Shown one piece after another: positions 27,661 through 35,105 of a DNA stretch of 64,000 nt. Source of the stretch: Geobacter sp. OR-1 (GTDB lineage Bacteria; Desulfobacterota; Desulfuromonadia; Geobacterales; DSM-12255); assembly GCF_000813145.1 (NCBI RefSeq), contig NZ_BAZF01000005.1:1-64000 (forward strand). The letters run 5' to 3'. Positions within the stretch are counted from its first letter, which is position 1. Every line of letters starts with the position of its first letter. The notes under the pieces were generated by a model. The model was not told the DNA's origin. It saw nothing but the letters and a program-made list of their open reading frames with translations, and made no database searches. A program made the position numbers and the translations under genes.

Positions 27661-29757
27661 ATGAGAAAAATGGCATTGATCGCGATCGCATCATCGGCAT
27701 TGTGTCTTTGGTTGAATAGCCTCTCCCTGGGAGCCGATCCCCCCGCCCCCGACGCGGCCAGCAGCCGGGGTGACGGCAAAGAACTGCTGATGTTTTTTGA
27801 AGAACAGGACCTGGTCACTGCCACCAAACGCCACACCTCGCTCCGCAAGGCCCCGGCCATTGCCACAATTATCACTGCCGATGAGATCAGAAACATGGGA
27901 GCACGAAACCTGGAAGATGTATTGAAGATGGTGCCAGGCTTCGGTATCGCGACCAATGAGTGGGGAACCCACATGATCGAGGTGCGCGGTATCAGGACCG
28001 GCGCCAGCGAGAAGATCCTGGTCATGATCGACGGTCATTCGCTGAACAGAAATACCAACGGCAGCGCCCTGGTGTACAACGTCGCCAACAAGCTGCCGAT
28101 GGAGAATGTCAAACAGGTAGAGATAGTGCGAGGGCCGGGTTCGGCCCTGTACGGCAACAGCGCCTTTGTGGCCACGATCAACATCATCACCCGCAATGCC
28201 GAGGAGATCGACGGCGTTGAGACCAAGCTCGGCGGCGGCAGCTTCGATACCTTCAAAGGCGACCTGGTCGCCGGCAAGGCCATCGGCGACAAATTCACCG
28301 CTTTCGGCAGCCTGGACCATTATAAAACTGAAGGGCCAAGGCTGCGGGTCGAGGCGGACACCCTGACAGGAACCCCGTTCTCACTGGCCCCGGGAACACC
28401 GAGTCTGAAAACGAAACAGACAGACGCCTTCCTGAAGGTCGGCTATGGCGACCTCACCTTCCGGGGGCACTACCTAACCCAGAACGAAAACCATTATATC
28501 GGCCTAGCTTCGGCCCTCACCGATGACAGTTTCGGCGTGCTTGAAAACTACTGGGGTGAATTGGCCTATGGTTTACAGTTAATGGACGGGTTATCGGCAA
28601 ACCTGAAGGTCTATTATGATTACTACGAGCAGATCGGGGGCCAGGCCAAGATCTACCCAAACGGTTTTGCCGGCCTCTTTCCTGACGGCATGATCGGCAA
28701 GCCAGAACTAAAGAACCGGACAATCGGCGGGGAACTGCAGTTCGACTGGGACCTTTTCAAGGGGAATCACCTGATTGCGGGGGTTTCTTACGAGGTGTTG
28801 AGCCAGTACGACGTCGAGCAAATGGCCAACTTCAACCCAAATACCGGGGCTCCTCTCGGCTCTGTACAGAAGGTCGCCAACTGGAACAAGGACGCCACCC
28901 GCCAGATCTTTGCCACCTACCTGCAGGATGAATGGCAGCTTTGCGAGCAGGTCAACCTGACTGCTGGAGGACGCTTCGACCATTACAGCGATTTCGGTGA
29001 CACAATCAACCCGCGGGTCGGACTGGTCTGGAGCTTCCTTGAGAGTGCCGACCTGAAACTCCTCTACGGCCAGGCATTCAGGGCTCCCAACTTCCAGGAG
29101 CTTTACAACATCAATAACCCGGTGGTGGTCGGCAACCCAAATCTCAAACCGGAGCGGATCGAAACCTTCGAGGCCGGCGTTGCCTGGCGCTTAAACCGCT
29201 ACTTTGCTGCAGATATGAACTACTTTTACAGCACCATCGACGACCAGATCGGCTGGGATACCACATCCACACCTGCCGTTAATGCTAATATCGGCAAGTC
29301 GGAGACCCAAGGGGTAGAGATGGGGTTAAACGGCGCTTATGGGGCCAACATCTACTGGAAACTGGCCTATGCCTGGCAGGACCCGCGCGATGCCAATACA
29401 GACCAACGGCTTCCCTATGTGCCTTCTCACCGTGCCTCAGGCATCGTGAATTACGCCCTGACCAAATACCTGAACCTGAACACCAATGTGCTCTGGACCG
29501 GGCCACGCCCCAGGCCGCAGGGGGACAAACGCCCGGAAATGCCGTCCTATACAACTGTCGACCTGGCTGTTACTCTCAAGAACCTGATCGACAACCTGGA
29601 GATCCAGGCCACAGTTCGTAACCTCTTTGACCAGCGATTCAAAGACCCGGACACCTCCGGTGGGGCACTAAACCTTGCCGGAACGGGGCCAAAGATACCG
29701 GGCGATTTCCCGCGAGGAGGGATTTCATTTTTTGTATCAGCAACTTACAGATTTTAA
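27661..29757 (+). CDS. TonB-dependent outer-membrane receptor
   Basis: A protein of about 698 residues with a signal peptide (MRKMALIAIASSALCLWLNS). A plug domain follows (TATKRHTSLRKAPAIATIIT, LEDVLKMVPGFGI, VEIVRGPGSALYGNSA), then a 22-strand-type barrel ending in an aromatic-rich strand with terminal FFVSATYRF. The layout is BtuB/CirA-like, for cobalamin, siderophore or heme-type ligands. There is no neighbouring ABC transporter or TonB/ExbBD to identify the cargo. I use the ATG at 27661 (GGAG 9 nt upstream) over the in-frame TTG/ATG slightly upstream. The 3' end overlaps the convergent citrate-synthase-like gene by 21 bp. Confidence 0.94.
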   Translation: MRKMALIAIASSALCLWLNSLSLGADPPAPDAASSRGDGKELLMFFEEQDLVTATKRHTSLRKAPAIATIITADEIRNMGARNLEDVLKMVPGFGIATNEWGTHMIEVRGIRTGASEKILVMIDGHSLNRNTNGSALVYNVANKLPMENVKQVEIVRGPGSALYGNSAFVATINIITRNAEEIDGVETKLGGGSFDTFKGDLVAGKAIGDKFTAFGSLDHYKTEGPRLRVEADTLTGTPFSLAPGTPSLKTKQTDAFLKVGYGDLTFRGHYLTQNENHYIGLASALTDDSFGVLENYWGELAYGLQLMDGLSANLKVYYDYYEQIGGQAKIYPNGFAGLFPDGMIGKPELKNRTIGGELQFDWDLFKGNHLIAGVSYEVLSQYDVEQMANFNPNTGAPLGSVQKVANWNKDATRQIFATYLQDEWQLCEQVNLTAGGRFDHYSDFGDTINPRVGLVWSFLESADLKLLYGQAFRAPNFQELYNINNPVVVGNPNLKPERIETFEAGVAWRLNRYFAADMNYFYSTIDDQIGWDTTSTPAVNANIGKSETQGVEMGLNGAYGANIYWKLAYAWQDPRDANTDQRLPYVPSHRASGIVNYALTKYLNLNTNVLWTGPRPRPQGDKRPEMPSYTTVDLAVTLKNLIDNLEIQATVRNLFDQRFKDPDTSGGALNLAGTGPKIPGDFPRGGISFFVSATYRF

Positions 29758-30570
29758 CAATCTATCTTCAGGTTGCCACGACCGCTTTGGCTCACCTTCA
29801 TAGAGAATGTGCTCGCACGACAAGGGGAAAAGAGCTCCTTCGGTTCGTTGAGCGCTCTCGATGAAGCATGGCGGCATACCGGCAAGAAATGCAGGGAAAA
29901 CAAACAGATAATATTCGCGGGTTGACAAACCTAAGTCAGCTCCAAAGGCGGCAGCAATTGCGCCGAAATTCATGCCCAACCTCCAACGGCCGGAGAGCAA
30001 AAATTCGTTAACATCAAAGGCCAGCCGTACATGTGGGCCTTCGTCAAGTCCGAGTGAATGGGCCAAGGCCATTATTGGGGCAATACGCTCATCACCGGAT
30101 GCCAGTGGACGCCCAAAGCCGGCAATGCCACGGTGTTTTTTCAACTCCGCCTGCACACAGTCGGCAAGTTCGACTCCGTTGTCCAACGCCTTGCGTGTAA
30201 CAGTTATAAATTCAATTGCCTTGACATCTATACCTCGTCCGTAGATTGATGCTTCGGAAACCGCCAGGGCTGCAGCTACGCCCAACGTGCCAGTGCTTCT
30301 CGCGCTCCCCGCCAAGGCCGCCACCCGGTTGTTCCAGATGCGTGCATCCGGGTAACTGGTCAAGACCCAGATTGCATGCATCAGTCGCAACTGCTCCGGG
30401 GTGAAGCGGCGACCAGTGATGCCGAAGACATACAGTTCCATCCAATCCAGATCTTTCAGTTCTCCATGCAGGTCATGGCCGCGGAACACGGCCCTCTCCC
30501 CCGGGAAACATGCGCCCATGCTGCTTTTCAGGCAATCAACATTCTGCTGTAAAAATTCGGGTCCGTTCAT
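29737..30570 (-). CDS. divergent citrate-synthase-like protein, subunit B
   Basis: About 277 residues, starting MNGPEFLQQN with AGGAGG upstream. The citrate synthase fold is suggested by GITGRRFTPEQLRLMHAIWVL (small-domain pattern), HRGIAGFGRPLASGDERI (the GFGHRVY...DPR motif with the catalytic His replaced by Arg) and FDVNEFLLSGRW (the NVDF.SG region altered). The HGG motif is also lost (ASIYGRGID). It follows a second citrate-synthase-like gene with a 4-bp ATGA overlap, so the two probably form a heteromer. Whether it is a catalytic, CoA-thioester lyase or regulatory subunit cannot be told. Confidence 0.75.
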   Translation of the reverse strand: MNGPEFLQQNVDCLKSSMGACFPGERAVFRGHDLHGELKDLDWMELYVFGITGRRFTPEQLRLMHAIWVLTSYPDARIWNNRVAALAGSARSTGTLGVAAALAVSEASIYGRGIDVKAIEFITVTRKALDNGVELADCVQAELKKHRGIAGFGRPLASGDERIAPIMALAHSLGLDEGPHVRLAFDVNEFLLSGRWRLGMNFGAIAAAFGADLGLSTREYYLFVFPAFLAGMPPCFIESAQRTEGALFPLSCEHILYEGEPKRSWQPEDRLLKSVSC

Positions 30571-31373
30571 AGCCCCTCCTTGGCCGGATCGTTCTCCAGT
30601 TCTATCCGGAAAAACGGGAATTTCTTGTGACCATACTGCCACTGTTCCAGGGCATGGGCAGCTGCGCCGGGAAGGCGGAGCAACAGGTAGAGCATCTCGC
30701 CCTGCTCCGGGGTAAAACCCAGATCCACGAAGGCTGCTGCGACCACACCGCTCATGGTCAAGGGGCGACCGGCAGCGAACTCGAGCTGCGACCGGTTCTT
30801 TTGCAACCAGGAAAGCCTCGGTCCGGTGCTCATACCGGCAAGACAGGTAAGGGTCTGCTTTACAATGGTGGTGGTGCTGACGCCATGCGGGTCGAATCCG
30901 GGATGATGCTCCGGTGCCGGCCAGATGGAGGCCGTGTCCTCGCCGGGCGCGGCCATATGACGTTGCCAGGCCTCAATGTTCATACCGCAACCGTTCCATG
31001 CCTCCATGGACAGGAACAGTTCCCGGCCTCCGGAGAACTGTCCGGCTCCGACAGCCAGGGCGGCAATCAGAGAGGCAGCGGCCGTGGAGCCGCCGACACC
31101 GCCGCACATGGCGGCATGCACCGACGGGTCGCGCGGACCGGGGTTGGCCAGAGCCACTGCCGCTGCTTCGAGCAGTTCCGCCTGGGGAGGGGTTGGCGCC
31201 TCCCCCCGAAAAAGCAGATAAAGCATCTCCACCCAGCTTGCCTGGCCGAGCATGGCACCATAGACATCGTAACCGTGACAGTAGGCCGCGCGGGTAGCAA
31301 AGGGATTGTCAGGCTCCGGCTCTTCAAGCCAGATACGGGTGCGGATCTGTTCCGTGGGTTTATCGTTACTCAT
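30567..31373 (-). CDS. divergent citrate-synthase-like protein, subunit A
   Basis: About 268 residues starting MSNDKPTEQ (AGGTG 6 nt upstream). Citrate-synthase-like elements are YCHGYDVYGAMLGQASWVEMLYLLFRGEAPT (N-terminal signature), ALAVGAGQFSGGRELF (the LHGGA motif with His replaced by Ser), HPGFDPHGVSTTTI (a His-containing version of the second catalytic motif) and LPGAAAHALEQWQYGHKKFPFF near the C-terminus. It is shorter than a standard 370-430-residue citrate synthase. Its residues look complementary to those of subunit B. It is probably in one operon with subunit B and the SDR upstream (31-bp gap). Confidence 0.75.
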   Translation of the reverse strand: MSNDKPTEQIRTRIWLEEPEPDNPFATRAAYCHGYDVYGAMLGQASWVEMLYLLFRGEAPTPPQAELLEAAAVALANPGPRDPSVHAAMCGGVGGSTAAASLIAALAVGAGQFSGGRELFLSMEAWNGCGMNIEAWQRHMAAPGEDTASIWPAPEHHPGFDPHGVSTTTIVKQTLTCLAGMSTGPRLSWLQKNRSQLEFAAGRPLTMSGVVAAAFVDLGFTPEQGEMLYLLLRLPGAAAHALEQWQYGHKKFPFFRIELENDPAKEGL

Positions 31374-31404
31374 ATAACACCTATGCAAAGAGTTGTTTGT
31401 GCCG

Positions 31405-32154
31405 CTATAGGAGACTTATGCCGCCGTCCACCACGATCTCATCGCCAACGATGTACGATGAATCATCAGAGGCGAGAAACAGCGCGGCCTTGGCGACTTC
31501 TTCCGGCTCACCGAAACGCTTGATGGGGGATTTGCCCTGGATTTCGGCCTTAACCATCTCCTCAACCTCGTTCGGCAAGCCGACCCGGCCGTACATCGGC
31601 GTTGAGATCGGTCCGGGGCTGATGGCATTGATGCGGATTCCTCTAGCGATCAACTCAAGTCCCAGTGACCTGACCAGAGAACGCTGCGCTGCCTTGCAAG
31701 CCCCGTAAACGCTGAAATTGGGTGATCCCATCTGATTGGTGATCGACGTGGTAACAATAACCGACGCCCCTGCCGAAAGTAGCGGCAATGCCTTCTGGAT
31801 GGTGAAATAGATCCCCTTTATGTTGACCGCCACCATCTCGTCAAAGGCATCCTCGGTTACATATTCAAATGGCGCTGCCTGGGCAATGCCGGCATTGACA
31901 AACAATACGTCCAGCTTCCCGAAATGCCCTTCCGCCTGTTTCATCAGCTGTTCGATATCGCTGAGCTTGCCGGCGTCGCTCCGGACTGCCAGGACATTCC
32001 CACCTAATGCAATCCTGGCCTGTTCCAGGCTTGCAGCATCGCGGCCGGTTATTGCGAGACGGGCGCCATGCTCTAAAAAGAGTTTGGCCGTAGCCAGCCC
32101 GATACCGCTGTTTCCGCCCGTGATCAGGGCATTCTTACCCGATAGTCTTTGCAC
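31405..32154 (-). CDS. classical short-chain dehydrogenase/reductase
   Basis: A 249-residue SDR with the TGGNSGIG cofactor loop at residues 12-19, NAGIAQAAPF, a catalytic Ser in VTTSITNQMG and YGACK (YxxxK). C-terminal ISPGPISTPMYGRVG and VVDGGISLL are typical of the family. The cofactor-site residue after the second strand is TGRD, compatible with NADP(H). The start is GTG (GGGGG 8 nt upstream, in a ATGTAAGTG context). It heads a unit with the two citrate-synthase-like genes and is divergent from the acetolactate-synthase-like gene. The substrate is unknown, possibly a 3-keto or 3-hydroxy acyl derivative by context. Confidence 0.93.
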   Translation of the reverse strand: MQRLSGKNALITGGNSGIGLATAKLFLEHGARLAITGRDAASLEQARIALGGNVLAVRSDAGKLSDIEQLMKQAEGHFGKLDVLFVNAGIAQAAPFEYVTEDAFDEMVAVNIKGIYFTIQKALPLLSAGASVIVTTSITNQMGSPNFSVYGACKAAQRSLVRSLGLELIARGIRINAISPGPISTPMYGRVGLPNEVEEMVKAEIQGKSPIKRFGEPEEVAKAALFLASDDSSYIVGDEIVVDGGISLL

Positions 32155-32171
32155 TTACATCCCCCTTTACG

Positions 32172-32209
32172 ACTAATACTTTAAACTTAAGTATTGATAT
32201 TACTAATAC
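32172..32209. promoter_or_regulatory. operator-like repeats in the SDR/TPP divergent promoter region
   Basis: ACTAATAC occurs twice, at 32172-32179 and 32202-32209, exactly 30 bp apart (three helical turns). The first copy is also part of an inverted repeat: AATACTT at 32175-32181 with AAGTATT at 32189-32195. The second copy overlaps the -10 region of the minus-strand promoter, the layout expected of a repressor operator. Confidence 0.4.
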
Positions 32210-32229
32210 GGTTGTATAAATAGTGTCAA
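32200..32229 (-). promoter_or_regulatory. candidate promoter of the SDR/citrate-synthase-like unit
   Basis: On the minus strand a perfect -35 TTGACA (32224-32229) is followed by an 18-bp spacer and a weak -10 TAGTAA (32200-32205). It points toward the SDR start at 32154. Confidence 0.4.
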
Positions 32230-32389
32230 ACAAAATATCAACAAAAATTTCATCTTTCTCTAATCAATTATATCTTTAGTCTGCTTAACGCTAAGACAGG
32301 GTTTAAGTATCGCGAAAAAAACTGCAAAAACACTGAAAATCACTCAAGAAAAGACTTCGAGTTTCGATACGAACATTAAGGGGGACGAT

Positions 32390-34078
32390 ATGAATGCCGC
32401 AGAAGAATTGGTCAGTTACCTGGAGAAGCATGGCGTCGAGTATATTTTCGGTGTTCCCGGAGGGGCCATTGAACCGCTGAATACCGCGCTGCACAAGAGT
32501 GCGATCAAGGTAATCGTGGCCAAACACGAAGAAGGAGCCGCATTCATGGCTGACGGGTTCGCCCGCGTCAGCGGCTCCATCTCGGTCTGCTGCAGTACTG
32601 CAGGCCCCGGGGCAACGAACATGATTACCGGCCTGGCATCCTCATTCGGCGATTCCATCCCGGTGATCGCCCTGACCGGCCAGGTAGCCACCTCTCTCTT
32701 CGGCAAGGGTGCAATACAGGAATTTGCCACACAAAGCTTCAGTATCGTCGACATCTTCAGACATGTCTCAAAATACAGCGATATTGTCATCAACGAGAAA
32801 AAGGCGTGGGAAATGATTTCCAAGGCGCGGCGGCTGGCGTTGAGCGGGAGAAAGGGGCCGGTTCACCTGAATCTCCCGGCCGATATCATGAAACGGAAAT
32901 CCGGCGAAAGCCACGGCCAATGCAACATTACGCAGGTATTGGGGTTTGACCGGGATGGGGTCCGGAAAGCGGCAAAGCTGCTGATGGAAGCTAAGAATCC
33001 GGTCATCCTCGCCGGATGGGGCACTGTGCTTTCCAGGGCGGACAAGGAGTTACTGAAGCTGGCCGAAATGATGGATATCCCGGTAGCCACCTCCCCCAAA
33101 GCCAAGGGGATCTTAAGCGAGGCGCACCCACTCTCCCTTGGTGTATTGGGATTTGCCGGTTCTCCGGTTTCACAGAAATACATACTCGAAAACGATGTGG
33201 ATGTCATGCTGGCAGTTGGAACCAGTTTCAATGAATTCGTGACCTCGGGGTGGGACAAGCGGTTGCGCCCCATGGAATCGCTGATTCAAATCGATATCGA
33301 CTGCAACGAAATCGGGAAAAACTACTGCGTCGATGTCGGTATCCCCGGCGACGCCAAAACCGTTCTGCACGAACTGACCCACCAACTGCTCCGAACTCTC
33401 AAACCTCGCAGCAGTATGGGCGAGAAGCGACGCCGGAAAGTCAGGGCGATCAAGTCGAAGCTAAAACAGGTCCAGAAGGGGTTGGAGGCGGTCCCCTACA
33501 AACCGCAGAGACTGATCAGGGATCTGGCGGAAAGCCTGCCGGAAGACGCCGTCTATTTTGTGGAAAACGGCAACTGTATGGCCTGGGCCATACACCACCT
33601 GACCATTACTCAGCCGTACACTTTTTATGTCGGCCTCGGTTTCGCTTCCATGGGGTTTGCAACCGCAGCGGCTGTCGGCGCCAAGCTGGCTGCAGGCAAT
33701 AGGCCGGTAATCTCCCTGGTGGGGGACGGCTCATTCCTCATGAACGGCATGGAAGTAGCCACTGCCGTAAATCACGGAATTCCGGTAATCTGGGTGGTAA
33801 TGAACAACTCCATGCTCGGCACTGTTTATCACGCCAGGAAACTGTCGCGCATACCGGAGGGAATCCCTTCCAGGTTCAAAGAGGTGGATTTCGTCAAACT
33901 TGCGGAAGGGTTGGGGGCGCGGGGAATCAGGATTACGGAACCGGGGCAGATAAACAGGGAGATGATGAATGAGATTATCTCGTCACAACTCCCGACGGTA
34001 TTGGATGTCATCATCGATCCGGAAGAAGTTCCACCGATACATTCGCGCATTACATCGTTAGAAAAGCTTTACACCTGA
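32390..34078 (+). CDS. thiamine-diphosphate enzyme, acetolactate-synthase-like large subunit
   Basis: A 562-residue TPP enzyme of full length. The N-terminal pyrimidine-binding domain carries GVPGGAIEPL and catalytic Glu47 in AKHEEGAAFMADG. It is followed by CSTAGPGATNMITGL, a central domain, and the C-terminal TPP-diphosphate motif GDGSFLMNGMEVATAVNHG...NNSMLGTVY. Overall it is closest to IlvB/catabolic acetolactate synthase, but benzaldehyde-lyase or sulfoacetaldehyde-type relatives share these features. There is no IlvN small subunit nearby. A strong GGGGGA lies ahead of the ATG. It is divergent from the SDR/citrate-synthase-like unit; the two may belong to one pathway making or using a branched 2-hydroxy acid, which is inference. 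Confidence 0.88.
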   Translation: MNAAEELVSYLEKHGVEYIFGVPGGAIEPLNTALHKSAIKVIVAKHEEGAAFMADGFARVSGSISVCCSTAGPGATNMITGLASSFGDSIPVIALTGQVATSLFGKGAIQEFATQSFSIVDIFRHVSKYSDIVINEKKAWEMISKARRLALSGRKGPVHLNLPADIMKRKSGESHGQCNITQVLGFDRDGVRKAAKLLMEAKNPVILAGWGTVLSRADKELLKLAEMMDIPVATSPKAKGILSEAHPLSLGVLGFAGSPVSQKYILENDVDVMLAVGTSFNEFVTSGWDKRLRPMESLIQIDIDCNEIGKNYCVDVGIPGDAKTVLHELTHQLLRTLKPRSSMGEKRRRKVRAIKSKLKQVQKGLEAVPYKPQRLIRDLAESLPEDAVYFVENGNCMAWAIHHLTITQPYTFYVGLGFASMGFATAAAVGAKLAAGNRPVISLVGDGSFLMNGMEVATAVNHGIPVIWVVMNNSMLGTVYHARKLSRIPEGIPSRFKEVDFVKLAEGLGARGIRITEPGQINREMMNEIISSQLPTVLDVIIDPEEVPPIHSRITSLEKLYT

Positions 34079-34185
34079 AAAAAGATAGTATATTCACTCT
34101 TGTAATAATATTGGATAATTCGACGCATTGACAATAAAACAGAATCCAGCCCCCTCGCTTGGGGCGGGATTAACCGGAACTGCCA

Positions 34186-35100
34186 TTGGACGCCTCTTTC
34201 CCACATATTAGAGTCCCGCTGTATCCGCACCGCCATTTCCTCTCCGGGGTATTTGCCCTCATCTTTTTCTTGCTGCTGGTCTCACCGGCCTGCGCAGCCA
34301 AGGTCCTCATCGTTGGGGACATCCAATACGCTTTGGTAGCCGACGTAGTTTCCGAGATTCAGCTTTCCCTCAGATCGCAATGCAAGGAGTATTCTATCGC
34401 TGAGGTCAAAGGGAAACTCGGGGCAGTTGTGGATCGGGAAGATGCCCAGGTTGTCGTGGCTCTCGGGATGGAAGCTCTGGCCGAGGCACAGCGATTGCCG
34501 ACATCAGTCGGAGTTGTCTATGGCCTCGTTGTCGCACCGCCGAAAAGCGGCAGGGCAAACACTACCGGCGTGTACATGTCTCCTCCGGTAAGCGAATATG
34601 TGGCAACCCTCAGAAGATATCTCCCTTCGCTCAGCAGGGTCTCCGTCGTGGGGAGCCAAACCATGATTAAAAGCCTTCTCGGCAGCAACTCTTCTCCTGT
34701 AGACACGTACCATGTCAGCAGCTCCTCGGATCTGGTCAACACCGTCAACCGGCTTACCGACGCCAAAGCCCTGTTGCTGCTCCCGGACGTCAACCTGCTG
34801 ACCGCTTCGGTCATGTCAAATGTCTACCTGTTTTCTTTCCGGAAAAATATCCCGTTGCTCGGGATTTCGGAAGCAAATGTCAAACAGGGATCGCTGTTTG
34901 CACTGGTATTCGACCCCAAGACGGTCAGCCGCCAGATCGGGGAAAAGGTCCAAGCCATCCTGGATGGCAGGGATGCCGGAGCAATCCCTTCCTCTCCGCC
35001 CAGAAAGTACCATCTGTATATCAACAACAACTCGGCGCATAAAATGGGCATCGAGTTGCCTGATGAGATGTTGAGAAAGGCAAAACGAATCTATCAGTGA
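34186..35100 (+). CDS. periplasmic ABC-type substrate-binding-like protein
   Basis: A 304-residue protein with a TTG start and an export signal (LSGVFALIFFLLLVSPACAA). The body matches the ABC_sub_bind/TrpX-like family: KVLIVGDIQYALVADVVSE, VVVALGMEALAEAQ, PVVYGLV-like GVVYGLVVAPP and GVYMSPPVSEYVATLRRYLPSLSRVSVVG. No permease or ATPase gene accompanies it. Instead its end abuts a membrane hybrid kinase, so it most likely presents a ligand to that kinase. A short GC-rich hairpin (GCCCC/GGGGC, 34149-34165) lies just ahead of the start. The start is not certain. Confidence 0.82.
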   Translation: MDASFPHIRVPLYPHRHFLSGVFALIFFLLLVSPACAAKVLIVGDIQYALVADVVSEIQLSLRSQCKEYSIAEVKGKLGAVVDREDAQVVVALGMEALAEAQRLPTSVGVVYGLVVAPPKSGRANTTGVYMSPPVSEYVATLRRYLPSLSRVSVVGSQTMIKSLLGSNSSPVDTYHVSSSSDLVNTVNRLTDAKALLLLPDVNLLTASVMSNVYLFSFRKNIPLLGISEANVKQGSLFALVFDPKTVSRQIGEKVQAILDGRDAGAIPSSPPRKYHLYINNNSAHKMGIELPDEMLRKAKRIYQ

Positions 35101-35105
35101 GGCCG

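Noticed and set aside
34149-34165. GCCCC/GGGGC hairpin after the TPP enzyme as a terminator
   Set aside because: The stem is only 5 bp and no T run follows; it lies too near the next gene start to call.
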